NCBI RefSeq assembly: GCF_003369915.1
Contig: NC_046675.1
Span: 18,166,001 to 18,230,000 of the forward strand
Length of the DNA: 64,000 nt
Origin: Drosophila miranda
Lineage: Eukaryota; Arthropoda; Insecta; Diptera; Drosophilidae
Direction of reading: 5' to 3'
Part shown: piece by piece, positions 11,864 to 22,934 of the stretch
Numbering within the stretch: position 1 is the first letter of the stretch
Layout of the letters: each line of letters begins with the position of its first letter
Position numbers and translations under genes: made by a program
The notes under the pieces: model-generated
What the model was told of the DNA's origin: nothing
The model's database searches: none
Seen by the model: the letters and a program-made list of their open reading frames with translations, nothing else

Positions 11864-13804
11864 ATTATCTATTAGATCTGTCTATTTCCTTGATTCTTGT
11901 AATAAAAGCTTAAAGAGTTGGTATTCCCATATTGCACAATATTTTATACTCGCATCTAAGTACAGTAGATATATATTAATGGAGAGGCATGACCTTAAAC
12001 ATAATTGCTCGAATCTAGCTCGTTTGTTGTCCCAATAATAAAGCCCGCCTTTCAAAGGACTATGAATATAATCGTTCCTCTATCAGCTACATGATATGGT
12101 ACCTACTCTGACCTTTACAAAAATTGGTGTATCTACATATAATGACAACCAACAATCCCTCTCTCTCTCTACGGCACCAGGCTGTACCATCTGTGATATC
12201 TCACTTGAGGATTGGAGTGTGAAAGCGATAGCGCGGCAGGGTAGTCAGACGAGGGAAATCGTTTTCTTTACTCTTGCTATAATAGTTATCCAAGCTGAGT
12301 GAGCCTAATTCTACAATCGGGTAGAGATCGTTCTCTAATAGCACACAAAATTTGGATGCTCTAAGAACTAGACGTTAAACAAGACTTAGGGACGGACAAA
12401 AAGACATGTCTATATCGACTCGACTATTGAGCATCAATCAAGAATATATGTATACTTTTTGTTTGTTTGATTGGGTGTCATTTACTTACAATCCGATGGG
12501 TAAATTGGACAAACGCCATTCAGCATCTGCAATATTTTGTTGGACAAGTAGATCGTGTTTTGAGAGCACTTACAGACTACTGCAATTATATGTACGTGCA
12601 ACCCTTTAATCCGGAGGCGATACAAGATCAAAACTGGTTTTTAAATATATGTATGTATATATTTCTATAAATTATTGCTTAAATATTTGATTTATACAAT
12701 TAGTCTATACGGTTAAAACCCAACGCATGTTCCAACTTCATTTTATTTGATTTGTTTTTATGTCAAATATCTACAACTGCATTTAGTCTACAAATATATA
12801 CTCTATCTTATGTTTTCTGGTACATTCTCTCATTGTGGACTCTACAAAGGTACTTGATCTACACTTTTCTAGGATTTGCATGGGATCGGATCTAGATCTC
12901 GTTCTAGAAGTACAACAAATATTATACATATTCTGCTCTGTAAACAATTATTCGAATTGGGAATATATCATAAATATTCTATGTTCTCTTGTGTGTGAAA
13001 TATGATTGTGCGACAGTTGTCCATAATGTCCGTATATAGTTAATAACATTATCTAAAGGCTAAGTCAGCGTTGCAAAAAAACGTTTGCTTGTTGCACCAT
13101 TTGTATATAAATATCATACAAGTAGATCAGACTATTGTTGTTGGTTGTGCAACTGATTATAGGGCCCGTATTCTAGTTATATTCAATGCGAACGTACTTT
13201 GTCTATGGTAGGCCAAGAGATTTTCTTTTATATTTCTGTATGGAACGCGACAGGAATTGGAATTGAGACTGGATTTAAATGTCCCTTCCACGCTGGATGG
13301 CGTGATCCTGATTTTTGGCATTAAGTACATTGAAAAATGCTACGTGATGATGCGGTTGCATGTACATACATATGTGCATACATATATCGTGAAATGCTTA
13401 ATTGATTAAACAATTATTTGCTGGTTTAGTCGGTTGGCACTTTCTGCGATTTTTCATTTGCATAATACTCGCAAAAGGCGAACAGCCCGAACAGAGGAAC
13501 CCCTAAACAAGCACAGCTGACAGCTGACAAGATCCACCCCCCACCACAGCTGGAAACCATCACTACGGTGGACTCCATTGTCCGTTACAGTTAAGGTTTT
13601 AGTCTTCTCTTCTAGCTCTTGCTTTCGGTTTTTGTCAGCACCTTTCCTCCGTCCGGCCCTCGTGCTATCGCTGTCTCCCTGCTCCGTGCTCCGTCCCCTG
13701 ATAACACGCTCCAACAAAGAACTGTAAAAAGTGCCACCCTCTCTCTCTCTCTTCTTTGCTTCTTGTAAGAATTGCACAAAATGCATTTTATAGCGACGCG
13801 ACGA
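11864..13804. other. Atu 3' UTR, intergenic DNA and probable Spec2 3' UTR
   Basis: Atu ends with AATAAA at about 11900. The rest is AT-rich. A degenerate DINE-1-like fragment lies at about 12230-12480. The right part, up to the Spec2 stop at 13805, is presumably the Spec2 3' UTR on the minus strand. No further gene is seen. Confidence 0.5.
12230..12480. mobile_element. Degenerate DINE-1/INE-1-like fragment
   Basis: The stretch GGACGGACAAAAAGACATGT ... CGACTCGACTATTGAGC ... AAGAATATATGTATACTTT is a worn version of the motif series seen intact at 15091-15651 (GACAGACATGG, CGACTCAGCTATTGATG, CAAGAATATATATAG). No coding capacity is present, as expected for these non-autonomous Helitron-related repeats. 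The ends are not clear. Confidence 0.5.
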
Positions 13805-15995
13805 TCAGCAAGCCTGCGAAAAAAAAGGGGAAAAAACAAAAGAAACAAATTGAGATTATTATTATAATATACACAAATGTAGGTACATAATAACACATGC
13901 ATCTATATATGCACGCATGTGGGAATGAATATGTATGTATGCATGGCTGTTGTTGTTCCCAGTACATGTAAGTAGTTTAAGCGATGTACCAGACCGTGTC
14001 CACTGCACTATGCACTACGTATGTAGTTAGTACCCCACGGCCACTGTCTCATCCACTGGCTGCGACTTGGACATGGGCGAGGCGGTGGTTAGGAGGTGGG
14101 GCAGATCTTATCATCGCGGGACCACCCCAAGTAAATGCATATTTAGCATGAACGTGCCCCAGGGGGAGTGAGAGAGAGTCAGAAAATGATTAAGCCCGTG
14201 GACGACGTTGCGTTGCCACTGCAAATTGATTTGTTCCTTTTTTCTATAGTAATCCGATCTGATCAGATTCGGCAATCTGATAGATATAGTCATTCTCTAT
14301 AGTTCTGCGTTTTTAGTTATAGTCCACAGATTTTCGTCCTTTGTGGGGGCAGAAGGGGGCGGGCTGAAATTTGGAATCACACTCGTAACAGTGAGATATC
14401 ACAGGACTCTGGATACAAAGTTTGGTTTCTCTAGCTGTTGTAGTCTCTGAGATCAAGACGCTCTTCGGGACGGACAGACAAGAAGACAATATATATTCCA
14501 TATGGGGTCAAAAACAGTTACTTCTGGGCGTTGGAAAAATCTCGAAAACGAGTAGTTGCCCATCTAAAAATGCTTTATAATAGACAAATAATTTAGAAAA
14601 TCCGTCTTATTTTTACATTTTACCACTTCCAATGTGCACGATTGCCCCTATCAACATCTGGGGAATGCCCAAATGTAGTTTCTAGATTATATGGAACATT
14701 TAACATTTTGTATGTTCTTTCACGAGCCTTTAGAGTACAAGTATTTCGAAGACAGGGCTGTAATTTGCGAGACTTCTGTGGAGCTGGCGCTCTTTTCCTG
14801 CAATTGCTGTTGCAAAAATGTTCTCTTCCTGTCATGCAACATATTTCGATTCTAAGACTGAACTTCAGATGGAACGTGGTATATGTATAGTATATGTAAC
14901 AATCAGCCCTATCAATCTATTATAATAATCTGTTAGGTGCTAAATGGGTCTGGAATGTTCTCTTTTCCCATTGCTGGTTTCCATCGAGTCCAGACGTGAT
15001 TCGCACGTTAACAGAGAGCATCAGAGCTCAGAAAGTCAGCAAGAAACGAGGGGGAACGTTGTGAGTTGCTGCTGCGACCGCAACTCTACATTTATACCCG
15101 ATACATAGTCAGTATGACTCGCCTCCGCCAGACGGCGCTAATATTGAACGACAAAGAGTGTGTGCGAGAGAGATAGAAAATCAGTCAGAACGTGTCGTCG
15201 GGCGCTTCATAGCCACTGCAAATTTATTTGTTCCTCATGTTTGTAATAGCGATCTGATAGATATGGTATGGTATGGTAGATATGGTCATTCTCTATGATT
15301 GTGCGTTCTTAATTGATTCGTATCTTCAAAATTGTGGATGCCACTTATTTTCGTCCTTTGTGGGGGGCGGAAGGGAATGGGGCGATGTTTTGAAAAACAC
15401 TTGTGGCAGTGACATATCACAGAAGTCTGGATAAAAATTGTCGTTGCTCCAGCTCTTATTGTCTCTGAGGACTAGGCGCTCATAAGGCTCAGGCGCTCAG
15501 ACAGACATGGTTCAACCGACTCAGCTATTGATGCTGATCAAGAATATATATAGTTTATGGGGTCGGAAACGCCTCCTCTGGACGCTAAACACATATATTT
15601 TCACCATAAACCTAATATACCCCTATACTCATTTTGAGTACCGGGTATAAACACATGACAACAAATGGGACAACAGATCAAGCACCCCAGAAAGGCTCAC
15701 TTCGTCTCTACACTGACAGACCAGATGCCCTTCCGCGGATACTTACATGAAGCGAGTGTTTCGATGTCGCCTCGTAGCCGCCCTTGCCTTGCATTTGGGT
15801 TGAGATCGCGTTGAGGCGGTTGGCCGAGAGCTCCACGTCCGCGGAGCCAATGTGCCCGGTGTGGACAAAGTTTGTTGGATTCCCAATCATGGATCGGTCG
15901 ATGCGCAGGCGTTGGTGCGGGCGGCGGGAGGGCGATCGCTGCTGCTGAAAACAGCACGAGAACCACTGCAGCCAAATCTCCCCGGTACTAGCCAT
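13805..15995 (-). CDS. Spec2: Spec2, Cdc42 small effector (CDC42SE family)
   Basis: Two coding exons: 15747-15995 (83 codons, ending in a CAT|GTAAGTATCC donor) and 13805-13813, where TTTTTTCGCAG precedes GCT TGC TGA and adds only Ala-Cys-stop. The total is 85 aa, normal for the family. Exon 1 encodes MASTGEIWLQWFSCCFQQQ, then a basic stretch and the CRIB-like motif IDRSMIGNPTNFVHTGHIGS, ending QGKGGY...SLHAC. CDC42SE proteins bind GTP-Cdc42 through CRIB and reach membranes through the N-terminal Cys pair and basic residues; they act on actin and phagocytic or junctional signalling. The coding exon starts in the 5' UTR at 16119, after TCTTTGCAG. The 1,933-base intron holds two DINE-1-like repeats. 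The product is sure; the tiny last exon is my splice inference. Confidence 0.85.
14155..14550. mobile_element. DINE-1-like Helitron-related repeat in Spec2 intron
   Basis: It shares the ordered blocks CACTGCAAATTGATTTGTTC, CTGATAGATATAGTCATTC, TTTCGTCCTTTGTGGGGGC, ATATCACAGGACTCTGGAT and GTAGTCTCTGAGA with the full-length copy at 15091-15651, same orientation. The right end is shortened and the left end is diverged. It has no coding capacity. Confidence 0.65.
15091..15651. mobile_element. Full-length DINE-1-like (ISY/SGM-type) repeat, 561 bp
   Basis: The element starts TTTATACCCGATAC and ends GTACCGGGTATAAA, so its termini are inverted copies. The inside holds the blocks typical of DINE-1/INE-1 repeats: CAAGAATATATATAGTTTAT next to GGGGTCGGAAACG, a GACAGACATGG stretch, and CTATACTCATTTTGAGTACC near the end. 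These are non-autonomous Helitron-related repeats, very common in Drosophila and known as ISY or SGM in the obscura group. It lies inside the Spec2 intron. The assignment is from remembered consensus features. Confidence 0.7.
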
Positions 15996-16119
15996 CTTCT
16001 GGGCTGCTATTCTGGTGGACGGCGTCGTTTCAGTCTTGTGGTGGTTGCTAATGGTGAGGCTGCAGCTTCCAGCCAGGTTGACGTCCGTTGGCGTGGATTA
16101 CGCACTGTCACGGCGACGA

Positions 16120-19100
16120 CTGCAAAGATAGATGGAGGGAGAATTAGATTTCGAATCGTTTTGCTCCAGAAAGGCAGCCGACTACAGAGATCCGCGATGT
16201 GTAGGAGGAGGTTGTCTGCTCTACTTGTCGCCCCCCCATTGTATGTGTGTACCTTGCTTTTCTCTTGGCTATCCGCACCACACTGACACTCACACTACGG
16301 GACCCACGAAGCATCCACAGATCGACAGAACTTTCGTCAAACAGCAGCAGAAACAGAACAATAAAATGAACAAAATGTAGCCTCGAGGTGTCGGGAAGGT
16401 GCCTGGGAAGGCAAGAGAAGCAGTGTGGCGAAAGAAAAAGCCAAGAAAACACACACAACAATTAATTGGCACTTTTGTGTAATTAAGATTGAGAGAAAGA
16501 CAGAAAGAACCCACCAACAGGCGAACCGAACGACGAAAGAGCTAGGAGAATAAAACAAAAAGCCAGTCACCGAGCGACTGGACAAGACCAAGTCGAAGCT
16601 ATCACTCACCATCTTTGTGGCTGGCTTGCTGCTTGCTGCTGTTCCAACAACGGGTTCTGTGGAATATCTATAACTACCCTTTGTTCGGCCTCCTTCATTC
16701 CAGCTGGATCCCACCTCACTTGAATAAATACCCTTTATTGTACGATTGTAAAATGGGGAACCATCGTACATCGTATTTTGTTATTGTACAAATCAACTGA
16801 CTGTTGTTTCGGAGGCAGCAGCTGGATCGGGAATGGAATCGATTGATTCAAAATCAGAATCAAATTCAGAAAATTCTGGAAAACATGTGTCTGTTGGACC
16901 CATTTGGAATCACAGCACTACCTGTGATTCATATTTAATCAGTATCCAGAGTAAGCGACGGACTTGCGACTGTCCCCCCTTCAACGAACCCACCAATTCC
17001 ATCTAGATACTGTTCGGTGAACTGCTCTACTGCTTTCTACCTACCTATGCACAATACATATGTTGTATGCGATCTTTTCCGGCTGTCTCTGTCCGCGTTT
17101 GGGGCAATTAAAGCTGCTCAAGCGGCTTTAATGCTCAGTGAAACCAAAATGAAAGTGGCAGGCAGACTAAGACGGAGACTGGAGGAGTCGGCATAATTTA
17201 ATATATATCTGCACTGCCCGAGAGCGAGTGTTATCTGACATCGGGCCGTGACGCGTGTCACAGGCACAACAGCAACAAGAGCTGACTGACGGCAAGAGCG
17301 GAAAGAGCGGCAAATGCGCTAAAGCGTTTCAATTTTCTGTGTCAAAAGGTTATTAAAGTGAGACCCACAGACCAGAGGCACACTTTCCCACATTGGCGGT
17401 CAAAATAATAGCAACCGCTAAAGATAGTATCAGTAAAGATAGAGCCTATCTAAAAGTAATGATGTTGCATGCAGGCCCTATCTTATGCTCTTAGGAAAAT
17501 TAGCTGCTGCAGTACTGCCGCTCATGTAAAAGTGTTGACACCAATACAATGTTCCCGATAAAAAACCAGTGAATATGTGCGTGCCGACTTCTGATCTGAT
17601 GGATGTACATAGATGACTGATCGCCCGATTCAGAAAAATGATTTGTCAAGTGTTTAGTGAAAGCTGCCTACATATGTATTTCACTCTAAATCGAAATTCA
17701 ATCATATCTACATTTGGAAAGATTCTTAGCTCTGGTCGCCCTTCGAATTCACTTTCAGGTATCAGCCTTCTTAGTGTGGCGGAACAGCCAGGATAGAAGT
17801 ATTTTACTATCATAAATGGCCAAGGGTAAGATCCGTTTTGTTGAATAATAAACGTAATATACGTATTGATGTGTCACAAATATCTTGTTTTTGGAATAAT
17901 TCTAATTCTAAGTCCCAAAAATAGCATTGCAGAAATATATCTCATTCTGCAGATTGCATTATCTTTACTGCTGCTGCACATAATCAGGATTCGTAGCTAC
18001 ATACATAAACTTGGTTGGTTGGTTTGTGCAAACACAATATGCACATATGTACATACATATGTATGTATTTATATAGAAATCGAAAGCTAGACATAGTTAA
18101 TTATCAATCGTACTTATCCGGCAAGATGCCCAGGGAAAGGGAAAGAGATGGAGCCAGAGAGATACAAATAAAATATAAAACACTCCGGCCGGCTCGCTAC
18201 GGTACGGTTCGGCTCCTCTGTTGTGCCGGGGGCTGTGGCTGGGCAGTGGCAGTGGCAGTGGCAGTGGCAGGGGGCCCCGACTGCGAAATACTCGGAAGCA
18301 CTGTGCAATAATCGTAAACAAATGGATTCCCAATGGGCTGAGTGCGGTTTTTCTTTTGTTTGCTCCATTTTGCCACATTTATAAACATGTTCTGTGTTTC
18401 TCACTGTTTTTGCAGCTGCTGACATCATCGTCGTCATGTCTTCATCGCGACTGCCACCAGGCATCGAACATCGGGCGGGTTTATTGAATTTTAACAGAAA
18501 ATTAAAATCCGCAAAACTGGGCGCTTGCGAGTACAGCCGCCTCTGCGCACGTTAGGCGGATGAAAGCCTAACGGGAATGAATGATGACGTAATGATTATC
18601 CGCAATTAATGTAAAAGTACTGTAGACTGAAGCCTAAACTTAAACTGTTACACGTGTACGTGCTGAAGAAGCCTCTAACCTCTCGAAACGGGCATAAGCT
18701 CGCAGAAGTCAGGATAGTACTCTCTCTGTGCAATATTTTCCACGACATTCGGAGCCCATATCCCACAGGAAAACGACTTCAACCGATTACAAACATCCAA
18801 GGCTTTTTACTTTACCATACGGCGCCCCGAATGATCGGAATACGAATATTATCTATGCTCTAACAATTCACACGCGCCAAACACATCAAAGTTTCTTTAT
18901 GCAAGCCAATAGACAGCCGCAGACGGGAACTGGCAGTGGGAGATGCAACCATGTTAATGTGTGCCATAATATTACATCAGTTTTGGGGAAACAAGCGACA
19001 AAGTTGGGCCACGGAAACGAAAGGGAATGGGCAGAGGCATGGTCATGAGTGTGTGCGTGCACGACGGACGCAACCATCGATGCCGATGACAACATGTTTT

Positions 19101-19219
19101 GCATATCAAGAGATCCGTTCGTTGGGCAAGGGTTCAAGAAACCAATAAAGGGGCCATTGATTGAATGTTTGGGAATCACATGGATTATCTCAGACGGGGG
19201 TTTATCGATATTCCACTCT
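16120..19219. other. Spec2 5' intron/leader and intergenic DNA
   Basis: A good acceptor at 16120-16128 (minus strand) shows that Spec2 has at least one more 5' non-coding exon to the right. A donor-like AAAGATG|GTGAGT at about 16608-16620 (minus) may be its end. A (GGCAGT)n run sits at 18242-18270. A plus-strand acceptor at 18400-18416 precedes a 39-codon frame from 18437, which I do not call as a gene. Nothing else is supported. Confidence 0.4.
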
Positions 19220-19792
19220 TTATTCAGACATTGTCGGAGATTGTTTCACAATAATCACCAAAGAACACTCGCTGCACTCCACAATAGCGTCACTTGCGAC
19301 CAGACCGCTTTGTCCGGGTGACTCATCGAAGTCTCCGGCTCCGTCGAGCAGATATTGGCCGCCACAACGGCAATCGTACGCATAGCTCCACACTGTCGCC
19401 GTCTCTTTGTCCGCGTCTGCGTCTGCGTCACCGTCAGCCTCGCCCCTATCTTCCGAGCCTTCGACTTGGATGCTCCGCATGTCGCTGGCAGTTATGTGGG
19501 CATAAATGTTGTTGTGCGCTTGAAACTTGGCCTGGAGCAATTCGGCATCGTAGTGTTTACGCTTGATGGGGTCTTTAAGCGTGTTCCAGGCCTCATTTAT
19601 GGCGTTGAAGTCGCTCAGATTCTGAGATCTGCGCTCCTCTTCTCCCACAATTCTCCGATTTGGGTCAGCCACATCATGCTGCTGTAATTTGTCGGGATGA
19701 CATTGTAGTATCAATTGTTTGTAGCTGCCTTTGATCTCTTCAAAATTGGCCGTCTCTGAGACTTTGAGGAGCTCATAGAAGTCGGGCATCAT
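19220..19792 (-). CDS. DPH4/DNAJC24-type J-domain and CSL zinc-finger protein
   Basis: A single coding exon of 190 aa opens at the splice acceptor TCTTGCAG|ATGATG, so a 5' UTR exon lies upstream (donor ATTAAAT|GTAAGT at about 19859). Residues ~1-70 are a J domain (PDFYELLKV ... CHPDKLQQ ... FNAINEAWNTLKDP) with the HPD motif that stimulates Hsp70 ATPase. Residues ~125-180 are a DPH-type (CSL) zinc finger with CRCGG and CSECS and the loop GDFDE between. This two-domain order is that of Dph4/Jjj3, needed for the first step of diphthamide synthesis on eEF2, where it supplies iron and electrons to the radical enzyme. A linker repeats Asp-Ala. The stop codon lies inside AATAAA (GAATAAAG), so the 3' UTR must use that signal or a later one. 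Confidence 0.88.
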   Translation of the reverse strand: MMPDFYELLKVSETANFEEIKGSYKQLILQCHPDKLQQHDVADPNRRIVGEEERRSQNLSDFNAINEAWNTLKDPIKRKHYDAELLQAKFQAHNNIYAHITASDMRSIQVEGSEDRGEADGDADADADKETATVWSYAYDCRCGGQYLLDGAGDFDESPGQSGLVASDAIVECSECSLVIIVKQSPTMSE

Positions 19793-19859
19793 CTGCAAGA
19801 CAAGAAGTTCACAATAAATCTATGAGTGAAAATTGAAGTAGACTTAGTAAATACTTACA

Positions 19860-20925
19860 TTTAATACAAACAAACTGGCAGGCCGCCAAATATCACTTTA
19901 TCATGTTTTCTTTTGGTTTCCAGGCGAAAATTTCAGTTTGATTGTCACTATTTTCGGCGCCACAAGAGCTGTTTAGTGTTTGTTTACATGATAATTCCCG
20001 AAACACAGATCGCAATGATTAACAGCAACTTAAATCAATACCAAACCAAACACAACCGTAGCCACTCCCCACGTAAAAACAAACTTTCCTCGCGCAGCCT
20101 TTCTTTTGTTTCTGAAAACGGAAATGGCCCCAAGAAGGAGTGTGCTGGGTGTTTGTCGTGTTGCTAGGCGGCTATTAAAATATGTACATAGAAATTCTTT
20201 GCGTGTTTTTCAACCATAATTCTCATTCAGCCAATCTCGCAAATGTCCCGTTAAAAAAGAGTCGAATTTTCATCGCTGCGTCTATTAAGTTGTCACTCTT
20301 AAGCAAACGCACACACACACGCGCGCTAGCTCCGTCTCTCTTTCTGGCACACATGTATCATGTACCGAAAGTGGTACATATTGTCAAAAAGTCAAGTCCC
20401 AATTGCACTTGGAGAAGGGGAAAGAAGGTCAGCAAACTGGTTCGCCAGCAGCAGCCAAAAATATAAACATATACAGGACGGCGAATGTCGCTTCGCCAAT
20501 CGGCTGGCAACGCATACAATGACCCAATTTTTAAAATTACCAAGTGTGGAGAAAATGGGACTGGAGGGGAAAGGCAACCCCAATTAGAAGGGGCAGAGTG
20601 CATTCACTTATGCCGTAAAAAACCAAGACTTGCCTTATACATAAGTTGTCGACGTCGCTGTCGTATACGGGGATATGCTTCTATATTGTGATTCGCAGGA
20701 TATTTAATATTTGTCGAATTACCCTTACGTGTGCACCGTCACCACTGGGCTTGTAGCAGTTTTTTTCTTTTGTTGCACACGCGTTTCACATTTATTATAT
20801 TATATCCCCAGATCCGCAGGCAATTGTTGTCACGTGCACTGGCCAAAACTAGTCATGATTTCACGATTTATCTTGCAATTTTCCCCGCGCGACCGACAGC
20901 AGTTGGATTTTTTTTACAACACACC
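19860..20925. other. DPH4-like gene upstream region
   Basis: It probably includes the non-coding first exon and promoter of the minus-strand DPH4-like gene. An ACAC run lies at 20310-20323. No convincing coding sequence is seen. Confidence 0.4.
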
Positions 20926-21040
20926 AGTGTGACCGCGGATTTATCGATAAAATAAAAATATCGTCCGACCCTCAGAAATATACCGAAACATACAGCCTCA
21001 TTTTCAAAATATACCGTAAATATACTGACGAATTATTTGT
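20926..21040. promoter_or_regulatory. Composite housekeeping promoter (motif 1, DRE, motif 6)
   Basis: Within ~115 bases occur CCAGTGTGACCG (reverse of Ohler motif 1, YGGTCACACTR), TTATCGATAA (DRE) and several ATATACCG units (reverse of motif 6). The module resembles 3097-3180. The nearest candidate user is the DPH4-like gene 1.1 kb to the left, through its spliced leader; RpL13A to the right has its own array at 22825-22870. Confidence 0.55.
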
Positions 21041-22820
21041 AGTCAAGTATCATCACATTCCATGTTTTTAATATTTGGTCGAATATTTCAAGGTAATATT
21101 ATCCTATTACTAAATTAATTTCCTAAGCAATTGCATTGCTTATAAAAGAAGGTTTAAGCTTAGCCGAGGAAGTATTGAATTATAGTTTAAATAAGGTTTT
21201 TTTTTTAAATTTATTATTCATTTGGAAGCAGCAAGGCGCAACATAATTTAATCAACAACAACCGTCTCAGCTTCTAGGCGAGTCGATTGCTATCTTCAGA
21301 GGATTCAGATTCTACCAGCAGTTCCATTGATCACGTAAGTAAATGAAATTAAATTTTTGGAATCTAATCTTTCCTGGGAGTGTTCCCCCAAGATCCACGA
21401 CACAAAGTCACCGAGTTGAGATAGCCAAGGATAATAAGAAGGATAAGCTTTTAAGTTCTCTTAAAAAAAAGAATAGCATAATAAGAATTAAAATTTAATC
21501 GCAATCTTCGTCCGACGAAATTTAATTAATGCCATGGGTATTAAAAGTAACGCCATTAATAAGAACGACTTCTTCTAGTTTAGACAGAGCAGCTCTCTAT
21601 CTCTGTTTCTTTCTTTCAATCTCGTTAAATTGGACCCGAAATTGGACATGTAAATACTGAAAAATACCAGACAATACCGGCCTTCTGAAGTTTTGCCGGA
21701 ATTACCTGGTCCGGGCCTGGCGATTTGAACGGGTTGAAGATGTTTATTGCCCAGCTTATGTTCCGTTTTGTGAGGATGTGAGCCATCGAGGTTACCGGTC
21801 CCTCTCTTGGGAGGTGTGCCGGCTCGATATATGTATGTATAAAGATTGGGCAGGGTGGGTGGACTGTGTGGTACACTTCGGCGTGGGAAATAAAATATAA
21901 GCAGTTATATCTTAGATTTCTACTACAAAATATAAAATATTACAATATTATAATTGCAAATTTGTATCCTTATTTTGGACAGCTTGATTATAAATTACAC
22001 ACATATTATGGTAACGCTGTTGGTCCTCGTCGCTCTTGTTTATGAAATATACAAAAGTGATTTGAACTGAAATAATGATATATGTATTTAAATATACGAT
22101 CAAAGAAAACAAAAATGTAATGAATGTAATGAGCCGTTTACTTTTCATTTCGTCAAGGAAAATGTTTTCGTTTTGAAAACGAATAAATCTTATATGTATG
22201 TATGTAAATATGTATTTAAACAGGAAACTAATCAAATGAATGCATAGGTCTAAAACATACCAATCTGAGATATTATTATACTTTTTTAAATAAGTAAATA
22301 ATCTTTGTTATGTACTTTTTAAAACAATTTGGAAAAAAGTTTCCTCATCTTAAATTAACGAAATAGGATAGGTATTCAAATGCCTATTCTCCCAACTACT
22401 TCCATACTCCTTAAAAAAAAGGGAGTACTTAAGAGTAATTAGTCTTTCAATTCAATTAAAATTAGCACGTCTTGTAGAAAATTGATCTATCAATCAGATT
22501 AAATTATGTGTTCAGGTATGGAAGTCCAAGCTAGCTAGTAATATCAAATCGAATATAAAAATCGAGGAATATGTTTTCCAATCCTTGACGGAGTACGATT
22601 AACGCATTGTAGACCAAGGGGGTATTGTAATATTCCATTCCATTAATAAAAATTGAATCTATTTAGCTCGGTTCGGGTGACATAAATAGTGGTTTATTTT
22701 TTAATTTCAGAGGAAAGATGGCATGAATTTACAATAAGTAATATTTTCCGCCATTTACCTCAAGTCGTTGAACTGTTTAAATAGAGGGTGCATAAGTGGG
22801 CTAAGCTCGTTTCTTCTTCG
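21041..22820. other. AT-rich intergenic DNA before RpL13A
   Basis: AT-rich, without a supported gene. It holds the LINE scrap at 21625-21890 (listed separately). The rest is unremarkable and I see no RNA gene. Confidence 0.5.
21625..21890 (-). mobile_element. LINE reverse-transcriptase scrap (LOA/Jockey-type)
   Basis: On the minus strand the frame reads EPAHLPREGPVTSMAHIL, then WAINIFNPFKSPGPDQVIPA and LQKAG. FKSPGPDG-x-x-PA-LQKAG is the conserved N-terminal fingers motif of non-LTR reverse transcriptases of the Jockey/LOA/R1 group (LOA and Bilbo in Drosophila). Only ~80 residues survive, with no endonuclease or tail, so this is a dead fragment. Confidence 0.7.
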
Positions 22821-22824
22821 ATAT

Positions 22825-22934
22825 ATTTGCGGTATATTTTGAATATAAGACGGTATATTGATTATCTATCGACCAAAGTCACTCTGTCGAGCTGTCAACG
22901 CAGTTTCCGCTTTCTTTCCGTGCGGTTCTTAAAC
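22825..22934 (+). promoter_or_regulatory. RpL13A promoter and TOP-like start region
   Basis: GCGGTATATTTTGAATATAA and AGACGGTATATT (two Ohler motif 6 sites) lie at 22829-22862, followed by CTATCGACC. A pyrimidine run TTTCTTTCC at 22911-22919 sits ~15 bases before the ATG and looks like the TOP start of ribosomal-protein mRNAs. The motif-6 block is the same as that at 3129-3160 but in reverse orientation. Confidence 0.55.

Noticed and set aside
18437-18556. 39-codon frame after a good plus-strand acceptor (MSSSRLPPGIEHRAGLLNFN...)
   Set aside because: The acceptor at 18416 is convincing but no donor partner or downstream coding support is visible, so I left it as a note.
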